In this document: positions 30,993 through 39,042 of the stretch, one piece after another
How positions within the stretch are numbered: position 1 is the stretch's first letter
Layout: each line of letters begins with the position of its first letter
NCBI GenBank assembly: GCA_963920635.1
Contig: OY987298.1
Span: 127,729,735-127,793,734 of the forward strand
Length of the DNA: 64,000 nucleotides
Direction of reading: 5' to 3'
Source: Pseudeuparius sepicola
Taxonomy: Eukaryota; Arthropoda; Insecta; Coleoptera; Anthribidae
Made by a program: the position numbers and the translations under genes
The notes under the pieces: model-generated
Database searches by the model: none
Seen by the model: only the letters and a program-made list of their open reading frames with translations
Told to the model about the DNA's origin: nothing

Positions 30993-31352
30993 TCAGCTCT
31001 TTTTATAAAGAAATTCGAGACAAAGATGTCCACAATTTATTTCATTAAATTTTTGATATGCATCGTTATTATATACAATCTTAACTTTTCCGAAATATTT
31101 AACAAGTTCCGTCGGTGGTTTTAAGTTACCGAAACTATCAAAGTATTCAACAATATTATTATCTTTCTTATATGCTACCCAGTGAGTGCCTCTATTGTTT
31201 TTAACATCTAAATTAATAATTGCCGATTCATACGCATGTGGTTTGCTTGGAAGTGCATCTCTCATGAATACACCTCTAAAATATGACAACTTTAATTTCC
31301 TGGCAAATTTTTCGAGGTCAACGTTAGTTAATGGTCTCTTGGGTAGCTTCAC
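30993..31352 (-). CDS. Polinton adenovirus-type maturation protease (119 aa from GTG)
   Basis: A cysteine protease of the Ulp1/adenain fold that cleaves capsid precursors. The catalytic set is visible: His57 in THWVAY, Asp72 in EYFDSFG, Gln100 and Cys107 in NCGHLCLEFL. The Gln-to-Cys spacing of seven is that of adenovirus protease. The conserved N-terminus (RPLTNVDLEKF) starts before any ATG; the frame only offers a GTG (31350-31352) that overlaps the phospholipase gene's TGA as GTGA. The frame stays open upstream into that gene, where an A AAA AAC slippery heptamer (31364-31358) would bring ribosomes into it by a -1 shift. So it may be made as a fusion. Confidence 0.9.
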   Translation of the reverse strand: MKLPKRPLTNVDLEKFARKLKLSYFRGVFMRDALPSKPHAYESAIINLDVKNNRGTHWVAYKKDNNIVEYFDSFGNLKPPTELVKYFGKVKIVYNNDAYQKFNEINCGHLCLEFLYKKS

Positions 31353-32122
31353 TGGGAGTTTTTTTGTTTCCTTAAAAATAAACCAAAGCCTCGCTTGTTT
31401 TTTCTCAAGTAAAGCCCCGATCCGATTGCTTCCATCGCTTTGTTATGACGTTTTTGTTCTTCCATCTTTTTCTGCATATCTTTCGCAGCGATAACTGTTT
31501 TAGCAATCGCGCTAGCACCACCTGCCACCGATCCAAGAGCTCCCAAAGCACCTAGGATTGGAATCAAAGGAAGAAAGCCACCGCTCGCCTCAAAAGGAAT
31601 TATTCTGGAGATTCGCACTTTATTCTTTCCACCTACTTTTTTAACTGCCAAACGTGCCGCTTTAATTGCAGCTAGTGTGGTTTTCTTAATTCCTTTTTCA
31701 TTATTAAGTTGATTTCCGTTAAATGATTTTTTCAATGATTTTTCAACCTTTTTCACTATATCGCGTTTGAATGATTTTTTTAAGCCCATACCTAACTTGC
31801 GTTTAGTTTTCATTGTTGTAGTAACAAACCAAGCAGCTGCCTTTTCACCTAGTTTTGCGTCCTTAGACTTAACTCTTTGCCAAGCTTTATTTTCTAACAC
31901 TCGATCGGCTTTATGTCGATCCTCTAAAGAGGAAGATTTCGAATATTCTATGTCGTGTTCCTTGCATGCAGCGTCGAGAGGGTTTATGCCAGGGTCTCCC
32001 CTAGCTAATCTCTTGTTTAGCTTAGTTCCAGGTCCGCAATATTGGTATCCAGGAACGTGCAACTCAACTGGTAGATTACTGATAAGGGTATTAACCAAAC
32101 CGTCTCCTGTGAATGATAACAT
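31349..32122 (-). CDS. Phospholipase A2 domain + basic/pX-like tail (257 aa)
   Basis: Residues 28-32 (YCGPG) form a Ca2+-binding loop and residues 50-60 (DAACKEHDIEY) the catalytic HDxxY helix, so the N-terminal ~65 residues are a parvovirus VP1-like phospholipase A2. In virions such domains open endosomal membranes. Next is a Lys-rich middle (about 85-170) and then a hydrophobic Gly/Ala/Leu segment at about 178-210 (FLPLIPILGALGALGSVAGG), like adenovirus core peptide pX or a membrane-lytic segment. It starts at ATG 32122, with TATAAATA at 32154-32161 and a TCAGTC initiator at 32125-32130. The last codons contain A AAA AAC, a canonical -1 frameshift site leading into the protease frame. Confidence 0.88.
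   Translation of the reverse strand: MLSFTGDGLVNTLISNLPVELHVPGYQYCGPGTKLNKRLARGDPGINPLDAACKEHDIEYSKSSSLEDRHKADRVLENKAWQRVKSKDAKLGEKAAAWFVTTTMKTKRKLGMGLKKSFKRDIVKKVEKSLKKSFNGNQLNNEKGIKKTTLAAIKAARLAVKKVGGKNKVRISRIIPFEASGGFLPLIPILGALGALGSVAGGASAIAKTVIAAKDMQKKMEEQKRHNKAMEAIGSGLYLRKNKRGFGLFLRKQKNSQ
31358..31364 (-). promoter_or_regulatory. Candidate -1 ribosomal frameshift site (A AAA AAC)
   Basis: On the minus strand the codons run CAA AAA AAC TCC CAG TGA, which puts A AAA AAC in the exact X XXY YYZ register. A -1 slip reads CTC CCA GTG AAG, which is the protease frame with no stop. I see no strong stem-loop or pseudoknot just downstream by eye. Confidence 0.6.
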
Positions 32123-32661
32123 TAGACTGAATGCAGGTCTTTACATGAAAATATATTTATAAGTTCCAATTTATTTTCCTTGAATTTATTCAACTGTTTA
32201 CCACATTTATATCCGAGCGCGTTAAGATTTCACTTAAACGAACCTCGGGAAAGTGTGTTTATATAAATTCTGTACAGTATAATTTCGTATAATAAAACGA
32301 CTTTATTACACACCCGCTTTAATTCACCGCCACATAAACATCGAATCATCGAGGTCTGCGCTGGATAAATCTTAATTTTAATTTAAATAAAGTTTAAAAC
32401 ACTGGCACGTAGCCTGTAAATATTTAAGGTAGTATAATTTTCAATTTAGATTGAGCGTTGCAACTGATGACTCATAACCGCTATTTATGAATGGGTTATT
32501 ATTTCACGTTCTAAACAGAGTACGTTGCTGTCTTTTATTGCTATCGAATTATGGATCGCTTGATCCAGTTACTTTGTGAGTCATACCATTGTTGTTTATT
32601 TACAGCAAATAAAGATTGGAATTTGAATTATTTGTTTTATTTACAACAGTTTATCATTACT
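32123..32661 (-). promoter_or_regulatory. Promoter region of the virion gene cluster
   Basis: About 540 bp without a gene between the phospholipase start and the right terminal repeat. TATAAATA (minus strand, 32161-32154) lies 33 nt before a TCAGTC initiator (32130-32125), which lies a few bases before the ATG. A second TATA-like element GCTCGGATATAAATGTGG is at 32217-32201 and shares its core with two other sites in the cluster. The rest is AT-rich with nothing recognised. Confidence 0.5.
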
Positions 32662-33558
32662 CATAATAAAAGACTGGCTGATGTTTAAACCTTTATTAAA
32701 AATAATGAGATATTTTCAAACACAGGCATGATGCTTTTATATTCCTTTATTAAGTACCTACGTTTTATGACTAATACAAGATTATAACACAAATTACTAT
32801 TTGAAGAATTCCATGTTAATTTTCTATTCCCCCAATGACCATATTTCAAACTGATTGGCCTTGTTTTTTCCCATATCCAGTTGTCCTTTGTAAACCAACG
32901 CGTATTTTTCACTGGAAAAATGTTCGAGGCACGGTTTGAACGCCTGTGTCACTCTGTTCGGCAGGAAAACGACACTCTCCTCCAACTCCAGCAAAATGGT
33001 CTCCCCGAACGTCGTTTGCACCACCTTGCCCGAGAGAATTTTCATCGGCACGCCTTCATCCAATTCCACTAACTTTACCGTCGGTTTCTGAGACAAGCAA
33101 CCAACTTTGTTGATGGTTTCCAAATCCATTTTGCTGCAAGCCATCTTCGGCTAGTGAACTCCAAACAGCAAACTCTGTCTTTTATCAAAGCTAGAGGGGT
33201 GGGGCTAATGGAAATGCCTTCCCACCCAAATTCCCAGAAGCCACACACTTTGACCTCTAAGCCTCCGCGATTCAACCTTGAGATTCTCGGAAACCTTGAA
33301 GCTATTCTAAACACGCCCCCCTTCAATTACCAGAAATTAACCTTGAAGCGATTCTCGGAAATTAACCTTGAAGCTATTCTAGCCACGCCCCTTGACCTTG
33401 TACATCAATTCCCAGAAATTAACCTTGAAGCGGTTCTCGGAAATTAACCTTGAAGCTATTCTAGCCACGCCCCTTGACCTTGAACACCCCATCGCGACTT
33501 CGCAACAACGACGACCTTGGCGGCCATTTTGGACTGGGACCCGCTTTGACTCACTACT
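32662..33558 (-). repeat. Polinton right terminal inverted repeat
   Basis: 897 bp, the inverted partner of 15206-16098. It has the same gene, the same sub-repeat array (about 33284-33468) and the same AG/CT end. It is 4 bp longer because of an extra GTAG-type duplication near 32755. Confidence 0.95.
32824..33144 (-). CDS. Polinton terminal-repeat gene, right copy (106 aa)
   Basis: The same 106-residue protein as at 15620-15940, identical at the protein level. Both copies read inward from the ends. Identity of the two copies is expected, since terminal repeats are kept alike through replication. See the left copy for motifs. Confidence 0.75.
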   Translation of the reverse strand: MACSKMDLETINKVGCLSQKPTVKLVELDEGVPMKILSGKVVQTTFGETILLELEESVVFLPNRVTQAFKPCLEHFSSEKYALVYKGQLDMGKNKANQFEIWSLGE

Positions 33559-33564
33559 ACAGTC
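33559..33564. other. Polinton target-site duplication, right copy
   Basis: ACAGTC, identical to 15200-15205. Confidence 0.95.
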
Positions 33565-33737
33565 GAATAGTTTTCCTCGAAATATAGTAAAGTTAAGCCA
33601 TTTGGTACCCCTAGTTATTTACGTAACAAGTCCTAGACATTGCTAGGCGAATAGAACGGGCCCCAGGTGAACCCTGAAATTCTTCTCGTTAGCAATTTTT
33701 TTGCCATGAATACTCCCGGCGAGAGAAAAAAAGGATC

Positions 33738-34537
33738 ACCTTGTATAGCAATAAACTGTATTCAATTTCTTATGTAGGTTTTAATTGTAAACAAAATAGT
33801 TCTCGTAGCATTTTTTCATGTGTCATGGTTTCAGAGCAAATTTGATTTTTACGTACCTATTATTTCGGGGTATTTCTGAAAAATTAACTTAAAAATTCGC
33901 TCCATAAGTAAGAATCAACGTAGAAAAAATGTGTTTCTAACTTTAAATACAGTATCTTTTCCCAATAAACTTACCCATTCAAGGTTTTACTTTTCAACAT
34001 ACAGAGGGTACCATTAATTTTATCTTCGTTATAATAGGTAGATGTTTTAGAACCTAGCTGTATCTTCTACTTCGCGTCTACTTATGGAGCGAATTTTTAA
34101 GTTCATTTTTCAGAAATACCCCGAAATAATACGAAAAATCAAATTTGCTATGAAACCTTGACACATATGAAAAAATGCTAAAAGAACGTTTTTGTTTACA
34201 ACTAAAATTTACATAAGAAATTGAATACATTTTATTGCTATACAATAATAATTTTACTAATTACCCACTTCCCCACCACTGGTTGTTCAAGGTATTTGAT
34301 ATTAACACGTTTTATGCTAACCCATGCCATTATAATGTGTACCTACCGAATATGACTTAAATATCTTAACTAGTTTGGTAAATATTCAATAAAATCCACA
34401 TATTTTTTACAACTTTAACTCCCTGTAACTTTTTTACAAGACCTTAAAAAGATATAGTTTATACAAGAAAGTGCGGTTATTTTTTGGTTTTCTATGACCT
34501 GTTAAAGTGTCCAAGAATAAAACCGAATCAGCCTGTA
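33738..34537. mobile_element. Truncated copy of the long CAGGGTGATTC foldback MITE
   Basis: Starting at CACCTTGTATAGCAATAAA and ending near GAATCAGCCTGTATA, it matches the central and right parts of the element at 53587-54764 with many small changes, including the same palindromic core. The left ~300 bp are missing. The right end has AGCCTG in place of ACCCTG. Confidence 0.7.
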
Positions 34538-34746
34538 TAAAAGAGAAAGAGATGAAAATAAGTCGGTACAATAATATTATGTGACGTAGGTATAAATGTC
34601 GGCAAATTTACAATCTATAGTATATTTAATATTAAAATAAAAATGCGACATAATTTATCGAATATCTCGTGTAAAGTATATTTTAAATGAAGATACACGT
34701 TACACGTGGCAGTCCAGTCAACTTTACCAAACAGTAAACAGATTAA

Positions 34747-34750
34747 TGCA
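34747..34750. other. Gypsy target-site duplication, left copy (TGCA)
   Basis: TGCA before the LTR; TGCA also follows at 43402-43405. Four-base duplications are typical of Gypsy-type integrases. Confidence 0.9.
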
Positions 34751-35162
34751 TGTTACGGGCGACGTGAAGACGAAGACTTTTTAAAAAACTTTTATTTGAG
34801 TAACGCGAGTTACAGAGTTTCGGCTTAGACTACAGACAAGACTAGAATTAACACTCTTACTTTACTAGGTCCTATTTATACAGATCTGTTATGCTGAGGT
34901 GTTGTGGTTCTCATGGGAAAAGAATATAAAGACAAAGGGAAGATCAAATTCTGCAATTCTTGCAGTAAGCAAGTTTTAACAATACTCAAAAGGAATATGA
35001 TATGTTCTAGTAATCATTCTAGAACAATATACAATGGAAAATGATATCTTTGTAGTAAGCATCTTGAACAATAAAGAATGAGAACATAATATCCAACAGT
35101 AAACAGAATCAAGGGTAAAAACAAGGTTATGATCAAGGTGATGCTTGAGGTCGGATATAACA
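34751..35162 (-). repeat. 3' LTR
   Basis: 412 bp. Differs from the other LTR at GAATTAACAC versus GAATTTTCAC. Begins TGTTAC and ends TAACA on the plus strand. Confidence 0.95.
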
Positions 35163-35173
35163 CCTTCCCCCTT
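35163..35173 (-). other. Polypurine tract
   Basis: On the minus strand AAGGGGGAAGG abuts the 3' LTR. It is the primer for plus-strand DNA synthesis. Confidence 0.85.
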
Positions 35174-35209
35174 ATATTAAAATTTGTGTTAACAAATTTT
35201 GACATTAAA

Positions 35210-37060
35210 TTAGGCATATGTTTTAGTATTAGAATTTAGTTCAATTTCTTCTTCTTCGCGAGGTTCGTCCAATCTATACGAAGGTCTTCTTTTGACAGTA
35301 ACAAATTTTCTTAAATTTTGAAAAACGTGATTTCGAGTTCTAGGAGGTTGTGGAGGATCGTCTCCGTTGTTAGTAGTAATAATGCCTATTTTAATGTTCC
35401 TAGACTTTTTACATTTAAAATAAAAGTACACAATAATTAAAAGTATGATTAAAGTAATGGATAGATATGTCAATATTGGCGTATACTTATTTACAGTTGG
35501 TTCGTTAATAATATTATCAAGATCCTTTGCATATTCGTCTAATTTATGCTTTGCGACATTTAAATCGTCATAATTAAATTTATTTAGTTGTAAAGGTTTT
35601 AAGTCAGGATATTTTAGTTTATTTGGAGTTTCTTTGCAACATTCAAATGGTATATTAATTGGGTGAAATTTATAGGTTTGATTAGATTTATTTAAATTTT
35701 TCGTTTGAATTTTAGTACTTCCAATATAAGCAATGCATTCAGATTTTAACGTTAAAATTGAAGTTTTGTCTAGCATTATAGTCAAAGGATTTTGATTTTT
35801 GCACTTAATAGTTATAGGAAATATTTCACTTAAAATTATTAACCATTGATTCTCTTCAATCAATTGTACATTGTAACTTTCAATTGAAATTGTGACTATG
35901 TCACAAGTATTAGGTAAATGGGTTTTTACCTCTAATAATTGAGCTTCACATCTTGAATGTGAGTCAATAGGAGTAGGATATAAATCTTTGCACATTATTA
36001 AATCAAATGCTAGTTCTTTACAATTTTTTATATCATAGAGAATTACATAGAGAGTTGGGTCATCGCTTTTTGCTACAAATTTAGTATCAGTGGATACCAT
36101 GTGATAAAATCCAGTTTTATTGTCGAAAATTGGAATAGGATAAATTCTATAAAGAGTATACCATTGAGGTTCTACTAAAGGAATGTCTAATATAAAAACA
36201 AGTCTATTTTCTGTTTGAAAAACCTTTAGTTCTATAAAATCAAGATAAGTTGCAACATTTAGAAGTTGAGGAGTTAAGGGCAAATTATTTTTGTTTAAAG
36301 TTTGAGCGATTATTTGCAAATGATGAACCAGGTCTTCAGGAGTTATAACTGACGTGTGAATAATATGTAACTTTGCAAAAGTAATAGAGTTTAGAATGTC
36401 ATTTAAATTGCTTTCGATAAAGGTATAGGATTCTAGGAGTCTTTCGGCCATCTCTAAAACTTGTAATTTTGCAGTGTAATAATTAAAATTATCAGAAATG
36501 TTATAAATGTAATTTTCGATTTGTTTTATGTCATTATTAAAAGTAATTTCATCAATTTGTAATTTGTTGATAGAGTCGTTAAAGTTTTTGATAACTGAAG
36601 TAGTTACTAAAATTTGTTTTTTCATTAATTTTTCTAATTCGTGTTCGTCTCTGTTAATTTTGTTGATACAATCGTTATAATACTGTCCGTCTGAAGCGTC
36701 TAAATTTCCGGTAATAAATTTCCAAACTGACCCTAAACCATTAATTAAACCTCTTTTATATCTTCTTACATCAATAGCTAATTCTTCAAATTTGAGCGCA
36801 ATGTTTTCGGAAAGTTGATTTAGTAAAGTGAGATGTGACTTAACTTCGCTTAGAAAGGCGGCCATTCGTACGTCTTTTGGTTGAATTATAAATTGCATAT
36901 TTTCTAAAATTTTATTATTATTTTCGAATGTTGTTTTTAGAGATGAAATGTCTTTATATACCAACAAACTCCACTTGTCATTAGAAATTTTGAGTCCGGA
37001 TTGCTCTTGATAGAACAAGCCTATGGTGTTATTAATTGGTCGCAGTGTATATTGTGCCAT
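35210..37060 (-). CDS. env: Envelope glycoprotein, baculovirus-F-like (errantivirus env)
   Basis: A class I-type membrane fusion protein of insect endogenous retroviruses. I take the ATG at 37060; the frame is open to a TTG at 37126, and a splice acceptor (TTCGTTACAG, about 37085) suggests the real N-terminus with its signal peptide comes from a spliced message. Numbered from the ATG, a furin-type site RYKR lies at about 100-103, followed directly by a GLINGLGSVWKF fusion-peptide-like segment. A long ectodomain follows with Cys pairs and heptad stretches. A membrane anchor lies near 525-545 (LSITLIILLIIVYFYF), then a basic cytoplasmic tail. The frame is intact although pol is broken. Confidence 0.9.
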   Translation of the reverse strand: MAQYTLRPINNTIGLFYQEQSGLKISNDKWSLLVYKDISSLKTTFENNNKILENMQFIIQPKDVRMAAFLSEVKSHLTLLNQLSENIALKFEELAIDVRRYKRGLINGLGSVWKFITGNLDASDGQYYNDCINKINRDEHELEKLMKKQILVTTSVIKNFNDSINKLQIDEITFNNDIKQIENYIYNISDNFNYYTAKLQVLEMAERLLESYTFIESNLNDILNSITFAKLHIIHTSVITPEDLVHHLQIIAQTLNKNNLPLTPQLLNVATYLDFIELKVFQTENRLVFILDIPLVEPQWYTLYRIYPIPIFDNKTGFYHMVSTDTKFVAKSDDPTLYVILYDIKNCKELAFDLIMCKDLYPTPIDSHSRCEAQLLEVKTHLPNTCDIVTISIESYNVQLIEENQWLIILSEIFPITIKCKNQNPLTIMLDKTSILTLKSECIAYIGSTKIQTKNLNKSNQTYKFHPINIPFECCKETPNKLKYPDLKPLQLNKFNYDDLNVAKHKLDEYAKDLDNIINEPTVNKYTPILTYLSITLIILLIIVYFYFKCKKSRNIKIGIITTNNGDDPPQPPRTRNHVFQNLRKFVTVKRRPSYRLDEPREEEEIELNSNTKTYA

Positions 37061-37101
37061 AGCGGTAGCGAACAAAGAAAATCTGTAACGAAGTTTCAGA
37101 A

Positions 37102-39033
37102 TTAGGAACTTGGTTCGATATAACAAATTATTTTAATATCAGTATTTTTGAAAATATATTTGATCATAGGGAGAACTGTGTCCCAATCTAATTTGTCTAA
37201 TCCACAAGCTAACTTGGGTATAGCTATAATTTTATCTTTTTCATCAGTGCTCTCGAGACAATTTGTTCGTAATTCCTTCAAGCAATTAAATAAATTAGCA
37301 TAAGTTGGTTTATAATAGAAAAATTCTTTAGTTATTAAATAATAAATATTTCTTGTCGGAAGTTGAAGTACTGCTATTTCACCAATTGACTTATTTTGAT
37401 TTTTTAGTTCATCTACGTGTCCAAATTTATTCTTAAATTCTTTTGCAATTCCTGCATTCATTTCTAAATCTTTAGATACACAGTGAGCTAATGAAATATT
37501 TTCAGGGGCATCAAATAAGTTGCCCAGTTCAATGGAAACGTTATTATTTTCAATAGGGATTTTTCGATCTAGAGTATAAAAGAATTCTTTAACCGTTAGT
37601 TCTTCTTCCTCCAATTCGTGACATTTCTTTAGCATATCCAAATTCATTTTTGTGGTTTGGTTAGTAATTGGGTTATGTAGCAAAGCTGAATTCGTATAAA
37701 TTTCTTTAATTTTATAGGGTCCATTAAATTTGTTAGCTAGTTTATTTTTTATTTGGGACTCCTTGACATAAACCTTTTCTCCTACGCGAAATTGTCGCTG
37801 CTCCGAAACGTGTGTATCAAATCGCTGTTTTGCTTTTTGCTTGCGCATATCTGTACGCTTTCTTGCCACTTCATAATAATGCTTTATTTTATTGTTTAAA
37901 TCGCGAACGTACTTAGAGATTAATTCTTGCTGATTATACAAAACTTCTGGAGGTCGAGACGAGGTGTGACCGAATAGCAATTCGTAAGGAGTAAAGCCGT
38001 GTGTTTTATTTATAGAATTGTTATATGCTATACAAGCGTAAGGAAGCATTTGAAATGGGTGTTCGTTAGGATTTTCTGTACTACATGCGCGTATCATTTC
38101 AGTTAAGGTGGCATGAAATCTTTCTAAGGAGCCATTTGATTGCGGATGACTAACACTAGAGAAAGTTAATTTTATATTGTATAATTTACAAAGATCTTTC
38201 ATTAATTGATTATTAAATTCTTTACCTACATCGCAATGGATTCTTAAAGGAGTTCCAAAATGTTGAAAATAGAGTAAAAGAGCGTCTACTACAGATCTCG
38301 CTGTTTTATTAGGAAGTGCATAAGCCTGGGTAAATTTTGTCAGTTCGTCTCTTATGGTAAGGATATTATTTTTCACTGGGATTTCTAGAATGTCAATATT
38401 TATTCTTTCGAAAGGAGTTTTAGGAGTTTCGGTAATAACTAAGGGACTGTCCAAGTTTTGTCTACAAATTTTTGTCTTTTGGCAGATTTCGCACTGCCGA
38501 ATAAATGTTTCGACGTCTTTAGTTAGTCCTGTCCAATTATATTTTTGTTTGATGCGTCTAATTGTTTCGTTTATTCCTCGATGTAAGTTTGTCTTGCCTG
38601 AATGAAATTGATCTATTATTATAGGTATTTGGTCTTCGTCTGGTATAGTCACAATGTTCTGACAAATTGTTAGTTGGAAATTTTTATCTGAGAACAAAAA
38701 ATTAAACATTTCTAAAATTGGAAAATCTGGATTGTTTTCAATGTAATAAGTTTTATTTTCTTCGAACATATCTTTACTGTAATAAAGAGATATGAAGAGT
38801 ACTTGTATTGCGGTTTCAAAACTAAAAGGAACAGGGATTATATAATATTTTCTTTTAGCTACGGTCTGACTGGAAAGAACATTTGCTTTATTATAGTTAA
38901 AATCAGGATTTAGCTCAAGTAAATCATCAATAACTTTTTCGTGAAGGTCTGTTAATTTGTCTTGTTGAATGTCCTTGTGTGTTTTGTCTAAAAGTTGATT
39001 ATTTGTATATTGGATTTTAGAATAGTCGATCAT
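37102..39033 (-). CDS. Integrase with C-terminal TARG1/OARD1-like macro domain (643 aa; pol C-terminal part)
   Basis: The first part is a retroviral-type integrase: an HHCC zinc domain (H-x3-H ... CEICQ near residues 140-185), then catalytic Asp in NIDILEIP, Asp in HCDVGKEFNN and Glu in LERFHATL. A basic strand-rich domain follows (FRVGEKVYVK). Residues about 496-643 then form a macro domain: IELGNLF, LAHCVSKDLEMNAGIAKEF, IYYLITKEF with Lys569, and CGLDKLDW with Asp613. These two positions match the catalytic Lys and Asp of TARG1 (OARD1), which removes ADP-ribose from acidic residues. The frame follows an in-frame TAG at 39043-39045, so the ATG at 39033 is probably internal to pol. Its end overlaps the upstream open part of the env frame. 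Confidence 0.9.
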   Translation of the reverse strand: MIDYSKIQYTNNQLLDKTHKDIQQDKLTDLHEKVIDDLLELNPDFNYNKANVLSSQTVAKRKYYIIPVPFSFETAIQVLFISLYYSKDMFEENKTYYIENNPDFPILEMFNFLFSDKNFQLTICQNIVTIPDEDQIPIIIDQFHSGKTNLHRGINETIRRIKQKYNWTGLTKDVETFIRQCEICQKTKICRQNLDSPLVITETPKTPFERINIDILEIPVKNNILTIRDELTKFTQAYALPNKTARSVVDALLLYFQHFGTPLRIHCDVGKEFNNQLMKDLCKLYNIKLTFSSVSHPQSNGSLERFHATLTEMIRACSTENPNEHPFQMLPYACIAYNNSINKTHGFTPYELLFGHTSSRPPEVLYNQQELISKYVRDLNNKIKHYYEVARKRTDMRKQKAKQRFDTHVSEQRQFRVGEKVYVKESQIKNKLANKFNGPYKIKEIYTNSALLHNPITNQTTKMNLDMLKKCHELEEEELTVKEFFYTLDRKIPIENNNVSIELGNLFDAPENISLAHCVSKDLEMNAGIAKEFKNKFGHVDELKNQNKSIGEIAVLQLPTRNIYYLITKEFFYYKPTYANLFNCLKELRTNCLESTDEKDKIIAIPKLACGLDKLDWDTVLPMIKYIFKNTDIKIICYIEPSS

Positions 39034-39042
39034 TGAAGTCGT

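Larger units (their letters stand above)
15206..33558. mobile_element. Complete Polinton/Maverick element (18.35 kb)
   Basis: The ends read AGTAGTGAGTC ... GACTCACTACT, so the element has the AG...CT termini expected of Polintons. It is bounded by long terminal inverted repeats and a 6-bp target duplication. It encodes the diagnostic set: protein-primed DNA polymerase B, RVE-type integrase, packaging ATPase, adenovirus-type protease, and two jelly-roll capsid proteins. Terminal repeats more than 99% identical show a recent insertion. At least two genes look interrupted (minor capsid and the fibre-like gene), so this copy may not be fully functional. Confidence 0.97.

Noticed and set aside
31349..32122. 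The phospholipase A2 domain as evidence of an integrated densovirus
   Set aside because: No parvoviral Rep or jelly-roll VP is present, and the gene sits inside the Polinton virion cluster with matching polarity and boundaries.
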